Assembly: GCF_017220215.1 (NCBI RefSeq)
Contig: NZ_CP071131.1
Location: 124,001 to 188,000 of the forward strand
Direction of reading: 5' to 3'
DNA from: Caballeronia sp. M1242
GTDB taxonomy: Bacteria > Pseudomonadota > Gammaproteobacteria > Burkholderiales > Burkholderiaceae
DNA length: 64,000 bases
Below the pieces are notes generated by a model. The model was not told the DNA's origin and made no database searches. It saw only the letters and a program-made list of their open reading frames with translations. Position numbers and translations under genes: made by a program. Positions 54,065-63,314 of this stretch are shown here, one piece after another; position 1 is the first letter of the stretch, and every line of letters begins with the position of its first letter.

Positions 54065-56764
54065 TCAGGCCACGAAACGGCACTGTGAAGCGGGCGTGCG
54101 CGTGTCCATGTTGCGGCCGCGGTTCAGGTGATCGTCGATTTCCGCGGCGCAACCGAGCATGCGCGGATACAGAAAAATCGTGAACGCGGCGGTTTCGAGA
54201 TCCGCCTCGCTGAACGCGCCGCGCTTGAGCGGCTGCCACAGCATTTTCAGCAGCAGCGCGGCGATCACGGCATCGACATTCACGCAGTAGACATTGCGCG
54301 AGACGCCCGCGTCGAACAAGGCCTGCACCAGCGCGCGGTAGTACGCATGAAACGCGTTGTACTCGCCTCGCGCCTCGTACAGCTGGGCGATAAACACCTC
54401 GCGCGGATCGTGATTCACCGGCTTGTCCTTGAACACCGGGTGATTGACGCCCGGCAGCTTGGCGATGTCGAGGCTGCCGGCCTGCTTCTGGCTCGCCTTG
54501 TATCGCGCGTAATGCTCGACGGAGCGGCGCGCGAGCGCTTCGAGATCGACGCCGTGATGCGGGTCCGCGGGATCGTCCAGGGCGCTGTCGCGAAACGCAT
54601 CGTTGAGAAAGGCGATGCCCTCGTAACCGTTGCCGCCGTGCGTATAGCCGGTGTGCGTCAGAAAACCGGTCAGCGCCTTGTTCAATTGCACGCGTTCGGG
54701 CGATTCGGGGCCATCGGCCGATACCGCGCCCTTCGCGCCTTGCGCCGAGATCGCGCCCGGTCCGTTCGTGAGCAGCAATCCGGTCAGCGTCCTGAAGGCG
54801 AACAGGTCGTCGGCGGACGGTTCGAGGCCGAGCAACGCCGCGAACGCGATTTCCGTCAGCGAGCGCTCGCCGAGCAGCGTCTCAGTGGAGAGATCGCAGA
54901 AGCTGTCCGGACGATGGCGCGACGCGTCCGCCGACGCGCCGATCAGCGTGCCGAAAAGCGTCGTCCACCATGGCAGGCTCTCCGCCGTCAGACGCGAGAT
55001 GCGCTTGCGCATGAGCGGGCCCCAGGCGAGTGTCGTCGTGATGGCCGCGAGCACGGCGTCCGCGCGCGGATGGCCCGGGCCGCCGGCAAGCCATCGCACG
55101 AACACGGAACTCACGCCACGGGCGGCGAGGCCGGCGAGCATGGCTTCGGCCTTCGGATCGGGCTCGTCGGAGAACAGCGTCGCGCTGCCTTCGGTGTCGA
55201 TCGCGTCGATGTCGAAGTCGTCGTCGAACGCGTCGACGAGCTTTGCCCCGGCGAAGCGGTCGATCATCAGCCTGGCCGCCTCGCGCGCCGCTCGCTGGCG
55301 ATTCGGCCCGACGATCGCGGCGGCGGCGGCGAGCACCGCGTTCGGCGCATTGCCGGCCTCCCGCGCCGCCTGCGCGGCCGACAGTTCAGGCTTGCCGTAC
55401 AGGTTCACCGCTGCGCCGACCGCGACGTTCATCAGTTTTTCGTCGTTCGCGCCGCCGAACTCGTGCAACAGCGCGAGGCAGACGTTCGCTTCGAAGGAAT
55501 GCTTGGCCGCTTCGAGCATCGATACGCCGTGCAGGCTGCTCACCTGAGTCTTCGCATCCATCTGCGAGGCGCCCGAGGCATCCTTCAATGGCTGGCGCGG
55601 AGCAATAGCGCCGATCTGGTCGTTCACGCGCGCGACCTGTTCGTCATACGGCGCGACGGCTTTCACGACCGCGAGCGCGAGATCGTCGGGCAATTCGAGC
55701 CCCTGATCGGAGCCGAACCACGGCTTGAGCGCGAGACTGCCTTCGGGCTCGAAGTCGGGCAATGTGGCGTTCGCCCGCATCACCGCCGTGAGCGCGGCGG
55801 GAATATGCGCGATGTTCGTCACCACCGCGCCCTTCGCCGAGCAGCATGGATCGTCGGGCGTGAAAAGCCGTTCGACGCCGAATTTCTCCTTGAACCAGCG
55901 TTCCTTCGCGAGCGCATCGTCGGCGCCGCCCGCCATCGCGCCAGCATGTCCCACCGCGCGCGTCAGACGGCTTTTCCAGCGGCCCACCACGCACGCGACC
56001 ACGGGTTTCGTGAAGTTCGCGTCGGCTTCGTAGTAACCGCCGGGCTCGCAGTACAACACGGCAGCCTTGCTGCGGGCGTCGTTTGCAAGCGCGAAGGCGA
56101 ATTCGGGCGCGGCATAGTGGATGTAGACGTCCTTGCCGCTGGAGATGACCGTCGAGGTGCCCCAGCCGCTCATGCGCAGGTACTGCGCAATCGTGGTGCT
56201 GAAGCCGCCGGAATTCGAGAAGATCGCGATGGATCCCTGGCGCAAGGTCGCGCCAGGATCGTCGCCACCGAGCGCGCCGCCGATGCGCACGCGTTGCCAG
56301 GAGTCCGCCACGCCCAACCCATTTGCGCCGAAGATGTCGATGCCCGCCTGCTGCCCCATCGCGCGGATCTCACGGGCATCGTGCACGGCGATCTTCTCCG
56401 TGATGATGAAGATCTTGCGCAGATCGGGATTCACGCGGATCAGTTCGGCCACGCCGTCGCGCGCGGCCGATGGCGGCAGATAGACCACGCCGCAGTTGAA
56501 GCGATGCCCGGCTTCCAGCCCTTCTCGCACGTTGTTGAAGACCGGAATGTCGCCCGCGGGCGTCGCGAGCACTTGTCCGCCTTTGCCGGGCGCCGTACCG
56601 AAGACGACATTTCCGCGCGAGAAAGCGTGGCTCACCGGCGTCACGTCCGATGATTCGCCACCGAGAATATTGAGCACGCAGACGCGGTCTTCGCGCGTCG
56701 CGATATCCGCCAGCGACTGAATGCCGACGAAGTATTTGAAATGACTAATGCCTTGCTTGTGCAT
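54065..56764 (-). CDS. ATP-citrate lyase-like large subunit (succinyl-CoA-ligase alpha + citrate-synthase domains)
   Basis: This 899-residue protein has an N-terminal succinyl-CoA synthetase alpha-like half, with the phosphohistidine motif G-H-A-G-A at 272-276 (His273), and a C-terminal citrate-synthase-like domain from about 640. That domain includes V-N-H-P-V-F near 760-770 and C-V-N-V-D-A-V-I-A-A near 820, which corresponds to the N-V-D-G-L-I segment of ACLY. AclA of green sulphur bacteria is about 600 residues, so this one is unusually long, with extra sequence between the two halves (about 390-640). Expected reaction: ATP, CoA and citrate (or a close tricarboxylate) to acetyl-CoA and oxaloacetate. 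GGAG precedes the ATG; the ATP-grasp partner gene is 11 bases upstream. Confidence 0.87.
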   Translation of the reverse strand: MHKQGISHFKYFVGIQSLADIATREDRVCVLNILGGESSDVTPVSHAFSRGNVVFGTAPGKGGQVLATPAGDIPVFNNVREGLEAGHRFNCGVVYLPPSAARDGVAELIRVNPDLRKIFIITEKIAVHDAREIRAMGQQAGIDIFGANGLGVADSWQRVRIGGALGGDDPGATLRQGSIAIFSNSGGFSTTIAQYLRMSGWGTSTVISSGKDVYIHYAAPEFAFALANDARSKAAVLYCEPGGYYEADANFTKPVVACVVGRWKSRLTRAVGHAGAMAGGADDALAKERWFKEKFGVERLFTPDDPCCSAKGAVVTNIAHIPAALTAVMRANATLPDFEPEGSLALKPWFGSDQGLELPDDLALAVVKAVAPYDEQVARVNDQIGAIAPRQPLKDASGASQMDAKTQVSSLHGVSMLEAAKHSFEANVCLALLHEFGGANDEKLMNVAVGAAVNLYGKPELSAAQAAREAGNAPNAVLAAAAAIVGPNRQRAAREAARLMIDRFAGAKLVDAFDDDFDIDAIDTEGSATLFSDEPDPKAEAMLAGLAARGVSSVFVRWLAGGPGHPRADAVLAAITTTLAWGPLMRKRISRLTAESLPWWTTLFGTLIGASADASRHRPDSFCDLSTETLLGERSLTEIAFAALLGLEPSADDLFAFRTLTGLLLTNGPGAISAQGAKGAVSADGPESPERVQLNKALTGFLTHTGYTHGGNGYEGIAFLNDAFRDSALDDPADPHHGVDLEALARRSVEHYARYKASQKQAGSLDIAKLPGVNHPVFKDKPVNHDPREVFIAQLYEARGEYNAFHAYYRALVQALFDAGVSRNVYCVNVDAVIAALLLKMLWQPLKRGAFSEADLETAAFTIFLYPRMLGCAAEIDDHLNRGRNMDTRTPASQCRFVA

Positions 56765-56775
56765 GTCCGATCTCC

Positions 56776-58074
56776 TCAAGCCGATGCCGTATGCGATTGC
56801 GCGTCGCGCGCGCCGATGCGCGCCGCCACTTGCGCGCGTCCGCCCGATTGCATCCATGTATCCGCACGGCGCGCGTACTGGATCACTTCGCTGATGTCCG
56901 AATCGAAGCCAAAAAGGCGATACGGCAGGCCGAGCGAATCGCAGGTGTCGCGCAGCGCGGACATGCCGCGCACGAGGTTGGGACCGCCGCGTCCGAGCAC
57001 GACATAGAGCGGCGTCGGTCCGTGCTCGCTGAAGTGCTCGCGCAGCGCATCGGCCATCGCGCGCAGGGTTTCGAAGATGTCGGTGTTGTTGGACTTGCCG
57101 CCGATGATGAACAGCACATTCGACTGCTTCAGCCAGTGCCGGAAGCAGATGCGCGCCACTTCCCTCATCTTTTCGTACGGAGGATTGCCGCCGAAGTCCG
57201 ACGAGATGATCGCCGCATCGCCAAGCATTTCCGTGACGAGCGAATTCGCGCCGCCGCCGAACGTGGGCGCGAGGATGGTGCCCTTGTCGTTGATCACGTA
57301 GACATCGCTTTGCCCCTGGTGCGTGCGCAACTGATTGATCTCCTGTTCGAAATCCGAGTAGTCGGCGGCGAACAGATGCGGTGGCAGGCCGAGCCGCGAG
57401 AAGCGTGGATCGTCGCGATCGAATCCGCACTTGAAGTCGCATGCGACGGGCGTGAGACGTCCCTTCTTGTCTTCGCGCATGCGGATGGGGTTGAGTTCCA
57501 GCGTCGTCATCCCGAAGTCGTGGAACAGCTCCCAGAGCTTCGGCAACTGCTGCACGAGCGGCGAGATGATTTCGCGCGGCGCGCCGATCTCGCTCAGCGC
57601 ATTGGCGACGACGAACGCCTTCAATCCGGTCAGCGCATCGAACGGCACCATCGCGACGTGCTTCGGGTCGACTTCCTCGATGTCCATGCCGCCCATGTGC
57701 GAAAGCGTCATCGTCGGCGCGCGAAAACGCGTGGAATCGGTGATCGAGAAATAGACTTCGTGCTTGGCCGGCACGCCCGCTTCGAACGTCACGCCGTTTG
57801 CCTTGGCTCTCACATGGCCGACGGCGTGTTCGGCGAAGTACAGTCGTTCCTTTTCGGCGAGCGCCGTCTTCAGATCCGTTGCGCGGCCGAGCAGGCCCGC
57901 CTTGCCCTTCTTGCCCACGCCACCCTTGAACACCGGCTTGATGAATATCTGGCCGTGACGGTCGATGAGCGACTTGATCTCTTCTTCGCTGGCGCCCGGG
58001 CCGAGCACTTCGCTCGACGGAAAGCCGACGAATTGCAACAGGCGCGAGCCGTGCAACATTCCGGTGATCTGCAT
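56776..58074 (-). CDS. ATP-citrate lyase-like small subunit (ATP-grasp, succinyl-CoA-ligase beta type)
   Basis: The 432-residue protein has an N-terminal ATP-grasp domain (I-F-I-K-P-V-F-K-G-G-V near 46-56, and T-L-E-L-N-P-I-R as the metal/ATP segment near 214) and a C-terminal citrate-binding type domain (G-G-G-A-N-S-L-V-T-E-M, later L-F-I-I-G-G-K-S-N-N-T-D). This order matches the AclB or N-terminal half of ATP-citrate lyase. It pairs with the large-subunit gene 11 bases downstream. AGGAG lies 9 bases before the ATG at 58074. Confidence 0.87.
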   Translation of the reverse strand: MQITGMLHGSRLLQFVGFPSSEVLGPGASEEEIKSLIDRHGQIFIKPVFKGGVGKKGKAGLLGRATDLKTALAEKERLYFAEHAVGHVRAKANGVTFEAGVPAKHEVYFSITDSTRFRAPTMTLSHMGGMDIEEVDPKHVAMVPFDALTGLKAFVVANALSEIGAPREIISPLVQQLPKLWELFHDFGMTTLELNPIRMREDKKGRLTPVACDFKCGFDRDDPRFSRLGLPPHLFAADYSDFEQEINQLRTHQGQSDVYVINDKGTILAPTFGGGANSLVTEMLGDAAIISSDFGGNPPYEKMREVARICFRHWLKQSNVLFIIGGKSNNTDIFETLRAMADALREHFSEHGPTPLYVVLGRGGPNLVRGMSALRDTCDSLGLPYRLFGFDSDISEVIQYARRADTWMQSGGRAQVAARIGARDAQSHTASA

Positions 58075-58535
58075 GTGACGTGTCTCCTGAATTGACCTAT
58101 GACGGATGAAGCGGATACGGAAGGTCCATCGACTCGCTGCGGCAGGCGCGAGATGCACCGCTGCCGCTAGATGCGCTCGAAAGCGGCGGCAGGATTCAAG
58201 TAGCGAGATGGAATACGCGAGTTATGCGTCGATGACTGTTGACGCCAGCCGCGAACGGGCGTGCACTGCGATGCAGCGAAACGCTGCTCCGCGCTTCGTG
58301 CCTGTCTCCGACGCGTTCTCTTTTATGAACGTCTTGAGATCAGATACTTGCGCAAGAAGGTCGAAACAAAAAGTGCAATTTTCGGAAGCATTGATGTTCG
58401 GACGCTATCAATGCGAAGAAGCGGCGTGGAAAGTCAGTGCGACGACTCGAGTCAACGTCGAGTCGCGTCACAAGGTCGGCCCCGCATGCACTCGCCGGCG
58501 CATAAAGTCCAGCGAAAGCCGGGTTCCCCACTTAC
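58075..58535. other. long leader/promoter region of the ATP-citrate-lyase-like operon
   Basis: No gene is supported in this 461-base stretch; the frame 58106-58681 (plus) has no family-like features. It contains the second copy of the palindromic element at 58372-58414, about 300 bases before the start codon, so the mRNA leader may be long or a promoter lies further downstream. Confidence 0.5.
58372..58414. promoter_or_regulatory. 43-base element with 8-11-8 palindrome upstream of the ATP-citrate-lyase-like operon
   Basis: AGTGCAAT (58372-58379), 8 bases, then GCATTGAT-N11-ATCAATGC (58388-58414). It is the partner of the element at 53981-54023, with identical geometry and compensating changes in the arms. 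Confidence 0.75.
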
Positions 58536-58817
58536 TCACTTCAGCGATGCCGCAGCCGTCGACTGTGCATAGTCCTCGGGCAGCGAACTGGACCTCAGCA
58601 CGTTGTCCGGCAGATGCTGCGCGTCATCCTTCGATACGGCCCCTACGAACCTCCAGCCTGACGGCATCTTCACGAACGTGAAACCCGTCGGTTGATCTAC
58701 GAACACGGAATAAACAGGGCTCGCCGGTGACGCGACAGGCGCAGCACTGCTTGCGAAAGTTGAGATAGGCGCAGCAAAGACGAGCGCGGCAGACAAAGCG
58801 GCAATAGACGTTCTCAT
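58536..58817 (-). CDS. small exported protein, function unknown
   Basis: This 93-residue protein has a clear signal peptide (M-R-T-S-I-A-A-L-S-A-A-L-V-F, cleavage near F-A-S at about 22-24). The mature part is about 70 residues with Y-S-V-F-V-D-Q-P-T-G-F-T-F-V-K and no cysteine. TGGAG lies 7 bases before the ATG at 58817. The gene is divergent from the TetR gene and may be its target; similar short exported proteins are common in Burkholderia. Confidence 0.72.
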   Translation of the reverse strand: MRTSIAALSAALVFAAPISTFASSAAPVASPASPVYSVFVDQPTGFTFVKMPSGWRFVGAVSKDDAQHLPDNVLRSSSLPEDYAQSTAAASLK

Positions 58818-58845
58818 GCAAAGCTCCAAAGATCTGGTTTATGTA

Positions 58846-58875
58846 ACGATCGACACATATATTAAATGACGATCG
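58846..58875. promoter_or_regulatory. direct ACGATCG repeats in the tetR divergent region
   Basis: ACGATCG occurs at 58846-58852 and 58869-58875, starts 23 bases apart, around an AT-rich stretch between the small exported protein gene and the TetR gene. Each contains the palindrome CGATCG. The TetR protein is the likely binder. Confidence 0.45.
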
Positions 58876-58972
58876 CCCGATAAGGTCCAGAAGTTTTGTG
58901 ACGCTCAACATATAATTGTGAATTCCATGCACGTCATTAATGCCACCGCGTGCAGCGGGACCGGGAGACAGT

Positions 58973-59611
58973 ATGACGCTAGACAGGCAGCGCCCCATGG
59001 AAGAGCCCCAAAGACCGCGTGGCCGGCCGCGCGCTTTCGATCGCGATGCGGCGCTCAGGCGGGCAATGGAGGTGTTCTGGGCCAAAGGCTTCGACACCTG
59101 CTCGATGTCCGACCTCGTCAATGCCATGGGCATCAATTCGCCAAGCATCTATGCCGCCTTCGGCAGCAAGCAGGAGCTGTATCGCGAGGCGCTTGCCCTC
59201 TACGCGCGCGAGGAAGGCGGCGCAGCGGTTCGGCAGTTGCGCGCGCATGAATCTGTGCGGGACGCGCTTCGCGCCATGTTCCGCGCGAGCGTCGTACTGT
59301 TCACGAGCGGTCAGGCCCCACGTGGCTGCATGATTTTTCTCGGTGGCATGTCGGTTGGTATCGAGCACGCCGAACTACGCGACGAATTGCGCGCGGAACG
59401 CCGCAACGTGGCGCGTGCGATTGCCGCGCGGCTCAAACAGGCGCGCGAGGAAGGCGAACTCGATGCCAACGCCAACGTTCAAGCGATCGCCGCGCTCTGC
59501 ATGACGCTGATGGGAGGTTTGTCGATAGAGGCTCAGGACGGCGTGCGCCGCGCGTCGCTGTTCGCCGCGATCGATGAATTCATCGCCGCCTTGCCGGTCG
59601 CCTCGGCATAG
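58973..59611 (+). CDS. TetR-family regulator
   Basis: The 212-residue protein has the TetR HTH (A-M-E-V-F-W-A-K-G-F-D-T-C-S-M-S-D-L, then N-S-P-S-I-Y-A-A-F-G-S-K) and a helical ligand domain of the C-terminal TetR_C_16/AcrR-like type, with the C-M-I-F-L-G-G-M stretch. The ATG at 58973 has GGGAG 6 bases upstream; an earlier in-frame ATG at 58940 is less likely. It converges on the DHA2 efflux gene and may also control it. Confidence 0.88.
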   Translation: MTLDRQRPMEEPQRPRGRPRAFDRDAALRRAMEVFWAKGFDTCSMSDLVNAMGINSPSIYAAFGSKQELYREALALYAREEGGAAVRQLRAHESVRDALRAMFRASVVLFTSGQAPRGCMIFLGGMSVGIEHAELRDELRAERRNVARAIAARLKQAREEGELDANANVQAIAALCMTLMGGLSIEAQDGVRRASLFAAIDEFIAALPVASA

Positions 59612-59741
59612 CGATATGGGTGTGTCATCGGCTAGCGATGATCTGCTTGCGCGCTGAACTTAAACCGTCCCGGCCATCAACCACACCCGAAGCATGCTGA
59701 TCCGCCGCTGAAAGCGGACGTCGATGGCGACGCGAAGTCCA

Positions 59742-61382
59742 TCACTTACGCGGCTGAATCGTCGCCGCCGCAATTCCCGCTCCGGCGAACGCGCACGCGG
59801 CCGCGACCAGCGCGACAGCGCGCAGCGCATCAGCGATAGCGTCGGCGTCTGCCCGTGCGACTGGTAGCGCATGTCCATCGCTCGCCGCTGTCGCAGACTG
59901 AATTCCCGACTGCAACGACGTCGCGGTCGCGCGTGCATTCTGCGGCACGTGCAACGCATCGAGCCGCGCCGACAACGCCGCATGGTGCGACCAGACGAAC
60001 ACGATGCCGAGCACGGCAATCGCCAGCAGGCTGGCCACGCGCGCAACAGCGTTGTTGATGCCCGACGCAATGCCCGCGCGGTCGGCCGGCACCGAATTCA
60101 TGACGGTCGTGGTCAACGGCGCGACGGTGATCGTCATCCCGAGGCCGAGCACGGCCAGCGCAGGGAAGAATCCGCTCCAATAGCTGCCGCCCGCAAACGG
60201 CAGCGCCAGCAGTGCGAAACCGATTCCGGCGACGCTTGGTCCCACTGTCAACAGCAAGCGCGAGCCGAAGCGGCTCGTCAGGCCGCCGGTCAATCGCGAT
60301 AGCAAACCGATGATGACGGGCGCCGGAAGCAGCGCCGCACCGGCTTGCGTCGCCGTGTAGCCATGTGCGCGAATCAGCGTGAACGGCAGGAAGAAAAATA
60401 CGCCACCGAGGCCGAAGTAAAGCAGCAGTGTCACGAGATTGGCGCCTGCGAAATCTCGCGAGCGAAAGACGTCGAGCGGCATCATCGGGTGACGGCTTTT
60501 CGCCTCGATCCGCACGAATGCGGCGAGCACGACGACACCGGCGCCGAGTGCGGATAGTACGAACGGATCGGCGAACCCGTGCGCGGCGGCGTCGGTCAGG
60601 CCGTATGTGAGCGCGGCAAGTCCTGCTGCCGCGCACAGCGCGCCGGGCCAGTCGACTTGTCGAGGTTCATCGAGCTTGTGGCTATCGGGCACCGACAAGA
60701 CGGCGAGCGCGATCGTCACCGCTGCAAGCGGCACGTTGAGAAAGAAAATTGCTCGCCACGACAATGCATCGACGAGCCAGCCGCCTGCTACCGGCCCCAC
60801 CGCCGATGTAATCGCGCCCACGCCGGCCCAGGTGCCGATTGCACGCCCGCGGGCTTCGCCTTCGAATACCGCGCCTATGATTGCGAGACTGCTCGGCACG
60901 AGCAATGCGGCGCCGATGCCTTGGAACGCGCGCGCCGCGATCAGCGCATGGACGCTCGGCGCAAACCCGCAAGCCGCCGACGCGAGCGTGAACAGCGCGA
61001 TGCCCGCAATGAAGATCGTGCGGCGGCCGAAGTGATCGCCCATGGACCCGCCGACCAGCACGAGCGAGCCGAGAAAAAGCAGGTACGCATTCACCACCCA
61101 CTGCACCGCCTGGACCGTCGCGCGGAAGTCGCTTTGAATGGCGGGCAGCGCGACATTGACGACCGAGCCGTCGATAAACGCCATGCTCGACCCGAGAATC
61201 GTCGCGGCGAGCGCGAGACGCGCGCGACGGCACGGACGGTCCACGCTCGTTGGCTGCGAGCGAATGAAAAGCGCGTCGCACGGGCTTGCCTGCGCAGGCA
61301 CGGCGCACGGCTTCTTCGGCTCTGTGTCGAGCAATTCCCGGTCGACCAAGTTGCCCCCGCTCTCATCGATGATGAGTAGCAT
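59742..61382 (-). CDS. MFS multidrug efflux permease (DHA2, 14-helix)
   Basis: This 546-residue drug:H+ antiporter of the EmrB/QacA (DHA2) family has D-G-S-V-V-N-V-A-L-P-A-I in helix 1, the motif G-G-S-M-G-D-H-F-G-R-R, and about 14 membrane helices. The N-terminal 60 residues before helix 1 are not typical, and no good ribosome site precedes the ATG at 61382, so the true start may be further in (an in-frame TTG near 61349 is one option). A TetR gene converges on it. Confidence 0.85.
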   Translation of the reverse strand: MLLIIDESGGNLVDRELLDTEPKKPCAVPAQASPCDALFIRSQPTSVDRPCRRARLALAATILGSSMAFIDGSVVNVALPAIQSDFRATVQAVQWVVNAYLLFLGSLVLVGGSMGDHFGRRTIFIAGIALFTLASAACGFAPSVHALIAARAFQGIGAALLVPSSLAIIGAVFEGEARGRAIGTWAGVGAITSAVGPVAGGWLVDALSWRAIFFLNVPLAAVTIALAVLSVPDSHKLDEPRQVDWPGALCAAAGLAALTYGLTDAAAHGFADPFVLSALGAGVVVLAAFVRIEAKSRHPMMPLDVFRSRDFAGANLVTLLLYFGLGGVFFFLPFTLIRAHGYTATQAGAALLPAPVIIGLLSRLTGGLTSRFGSRLLLTVGPSVAGIGFALLALPFAGGSYWSGFFPALAVLGLGMTITVAPLTTTVMNSVPADRAGIASGINNAVARVASLLAIAVLGIVFVWSHHAALSARLDALHVPQNARATATSLQSGIQSATAASDGHALPVARADADAIADALRAVALVAAACAFAGAGIAAATIQPRK

Positions 61383-61433
61383 AACAATGCAAGGCGCCGA
61401 TCGCATCCATGATGCGCTTGCTGTCACGCAGCG

Positions 61434-62504
61434 CTAGCGCGGGTTCTCATCCAGCACGAGAAGGTTGTCATGCGAAAACCCGAGTGCAACCGGCTGCCCG
61501 TATTCCGGCAGGGTCCGGTTCGGATCGTTGAACACATCGATCGAAACGACTGCGTCGCTCACGCGCGCGCGAATGCGCACCACGGCGCCGAGAAAGCTGA
61601 TCTGCTCGACGGTGGCCGCGAGCGAATTGCGACCGTTCGACGGCGGCTCCAGCACGATCGCTTCGGGACGCAGCGCCAGCAATCGCTCCTTGCCGGCATC
61701 ATCCGGCGGCAGGGAGCGCGACGTCACGAGTTCCTGACCATCGACCGCGATGCGCCCGGTGCCGGGATCGATCACGCGTCCCGCCAGAATATTCAGCGTT
61801 CCCACGAACGAGGCCACAAAGCGCGTGCGCGGGAAGTTGTAGATGTCGAGCGGCGAACCCACCTGCTCCACGCGTCCGTCGTTCATCACGACGATACGGT
61901 CGGAGATCGACAACGCCTCTTCCTGGTCATGCGTGACAAAGATCGATGTGATGCCGAGTTCACGCTGCAGCGCCCGAATGTCTTCGCGCAGCGACACGCG
62001 GATTTTCGCATCGAGCGCGGACAGCGGTTCGTCGAGCAGCAGCACCTGCGGTTTGCTCGCCAGCGCGCGAGCCAGCGCCACGCGCTGTTGCTGTCCGCCT
62101 GACAGTTGCCACGGATACCGCCCGGCGAGTTGCGGCAGCTTGATGAGTTCGAGCATCTCGGCGACGCGCGCATCGATCTCCTTTTGCGAACGCTTCGCAA
62201 CCTTCAACGCGAAGCCGATGTTCTGCGCCACCGTCATGTTCGGAAAGAGCGCATACGCCTGAAACACCATGCCCACGGCGCGATCGCGCGTGCGCATATG
62301 CGTGACGTCGCGTCCGTTCAGACGGATGGTGCCGCGCGTGGGCGTCTCGAATCCGGCGATCATGCGCAGCACCGTCGTCTTGCCGCAGCCCGAGGGACCG
62401 AGAAACGTGATGAATTCGCCCTGCTCGATCGTCATGTCGAACCGATGCAGGGCCACGTTCGGCCCGAAGGTTTTGTGAAGATCGTCGATTTCGAGAAATG
62501 GCAT
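61434..62504 (-). CDS. ABC transporter ATPase (spermidine/putrescine or iron type)
   Basis: The 356-residue ATP-binding subunit has Walker A G-P-S-G-C-G-K-T-T at 36-44, the signature L-S-G-G-Q-Q-Q-R, Walker B L-L-L-D-E-P, and a C-terminal TOBE domain (about 290-350) as in PotA, FbpC and AfuC. It is the last gene of a leftward permease-permease-ATPase set. The binding protein, which would show the substrate, lies outside the window. Confidence 0.92.
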   Translation of the reverse strand: MPFLEIDDLHKTFGPNVALHRFDMTIEQGEFITFLGPSGCGKTTVLRMIAGFETPTRGTIRLNGRDVTHMRTRDRAVGMVFQAYALFPNMTVAQNIGFALKVAKRSQKEIDARVAEMLELIKLPQLAGRYPWQLSGGQQQRVALARALASKPQVLLLDEPLSALDAKIRVSLREDIRALQRELGITSIFVTHDQEEALSISDRIVVMNDGRVEQVGSPLDIYNFPRTRFVASFVGTLNILAGRVIDPGTGRIAVDGQELVTSRSLPPDDAGKERLLALRPEAIVLEPPSNGRNSLAATVEQISFLGAVVRIRARVSDAVVSIDVFNDPNRTLPEYGQPVALGFSHDNLLVLDENPR

Positions 62505-62522
62505 GCTTGCGGCCTCGTCGGC

Positions 62523-63314
62523 TCAGGTTTTACGGCCGGCCAGTGCGCGCGCCGATCCGAACACCTGGATCAGGCCCATCGATGCCCATGTGACGATGAA
62601 CGCGATAATCGCCAGCGCCGACGGTTCGTATGCGCGGTTCGCGCCGATCAATTGCAGATAAGGTCCGAACGCAGGACGGTCGAGCAGGCTCGCGATCGTG
62701 AATTCGCCGATCACGACGGCGAACGTCAGAAACGCGCCGGACAGAATCCCCGAGCGCACGTTGGGGAAGATCACGCGGAAGAGGATCGTCGTCCAGCCCG
62801 CGCCGAGACATTCGGCGGCCTCGGTCAGCGAGCGAACGTCCACGGCGCGCATGCCCGCATCTACGGCGCGATACATGTAGGGCAAAGACAGCGTGACGTA
62901 GCCGAAGACGAGCAGCAGATCGGTCGCGCGCTCGTTGCTGGTGAGCGGCAGGATCGAACTGCTGTTATAGATGCGCAGATAGCCGAAGACGATCACGATG
63001 GCCGGTATCACGAGCGGCAGCAAGGTGATGAATTCGACGACGGGCCGCAACTTCGGCAGACGCAGTTGCACCCAATACGCGGTGGGCACGACGAGCAGCA
63101 CGCCGATCACGATGGTGAGCAGGCCCATCAGCACCGAATAGCCGAACGAAGCCTGAAAATGCGGATCGCCGAGCACGACTCGATAGGCGTCGAAGCTGTA
63201 GCCATCGCGGCGCATCCGCAGGCTGAACTCGAAGGTGGCGGCGAGCGGAATCAGAAAGTACAGCGTGCCGACGATCATCGCGATCCAGGCGCCCGCGCGC
63301 GATTGCGTCTTCAT
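62523..63314 (-). CDS. ABC transporter permease (PotC-like)
   Basis: This 263-residue inner-membrane permease has about six helices and the cytoplasmic EAA-type loop (E-A-A-E-C-L-G-A-G near 165-173) that contacts the ATPase. It resembles the second permease of polyamine, iron and phosphonate importers. It overlaps the preceding permease gene by 4 bases and ends 18 bases before the ATPase gene. Confidence 0.9.
   Translation of the reverse strand: MKTQSRAGAWIAMIVGTLYFLIPLAATFEFSLRMRRDGYSFDAYRVVLGDPHFQASFGYSVLMGLLTIVIGVLLVVPTAYWVQLRLPKLRPVVEFITLLPLVIPAIVIVFGYLRIYNSSSILPLTSNERATDLLLVFGYVTLSLPYMYRAVDAGMRAVDVRSLTEAAECLGAGWTTILFRVIFPNVRSGILSGAFLTFAVVIGEFTIASLLDRPAFGPYLQLIGANRAYEPSALAIIAFIVTWASMGLIQVFGSARALAGRKT

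Noticed and set aside
54128..56653. 841-codon plus-strand open frame
   Set aside because: Antisense to the ATP-citrate-lyase-like large subunit; His/Arg-rich composition typical of shadow frames.
54065..57442. 1125-codon minus-strand open frame
   Set aside because: The part beyond 56764 is out of frame with the ATP-grasp subunit gene and arginine-rich; the real start with a ribosome site is at 56764.
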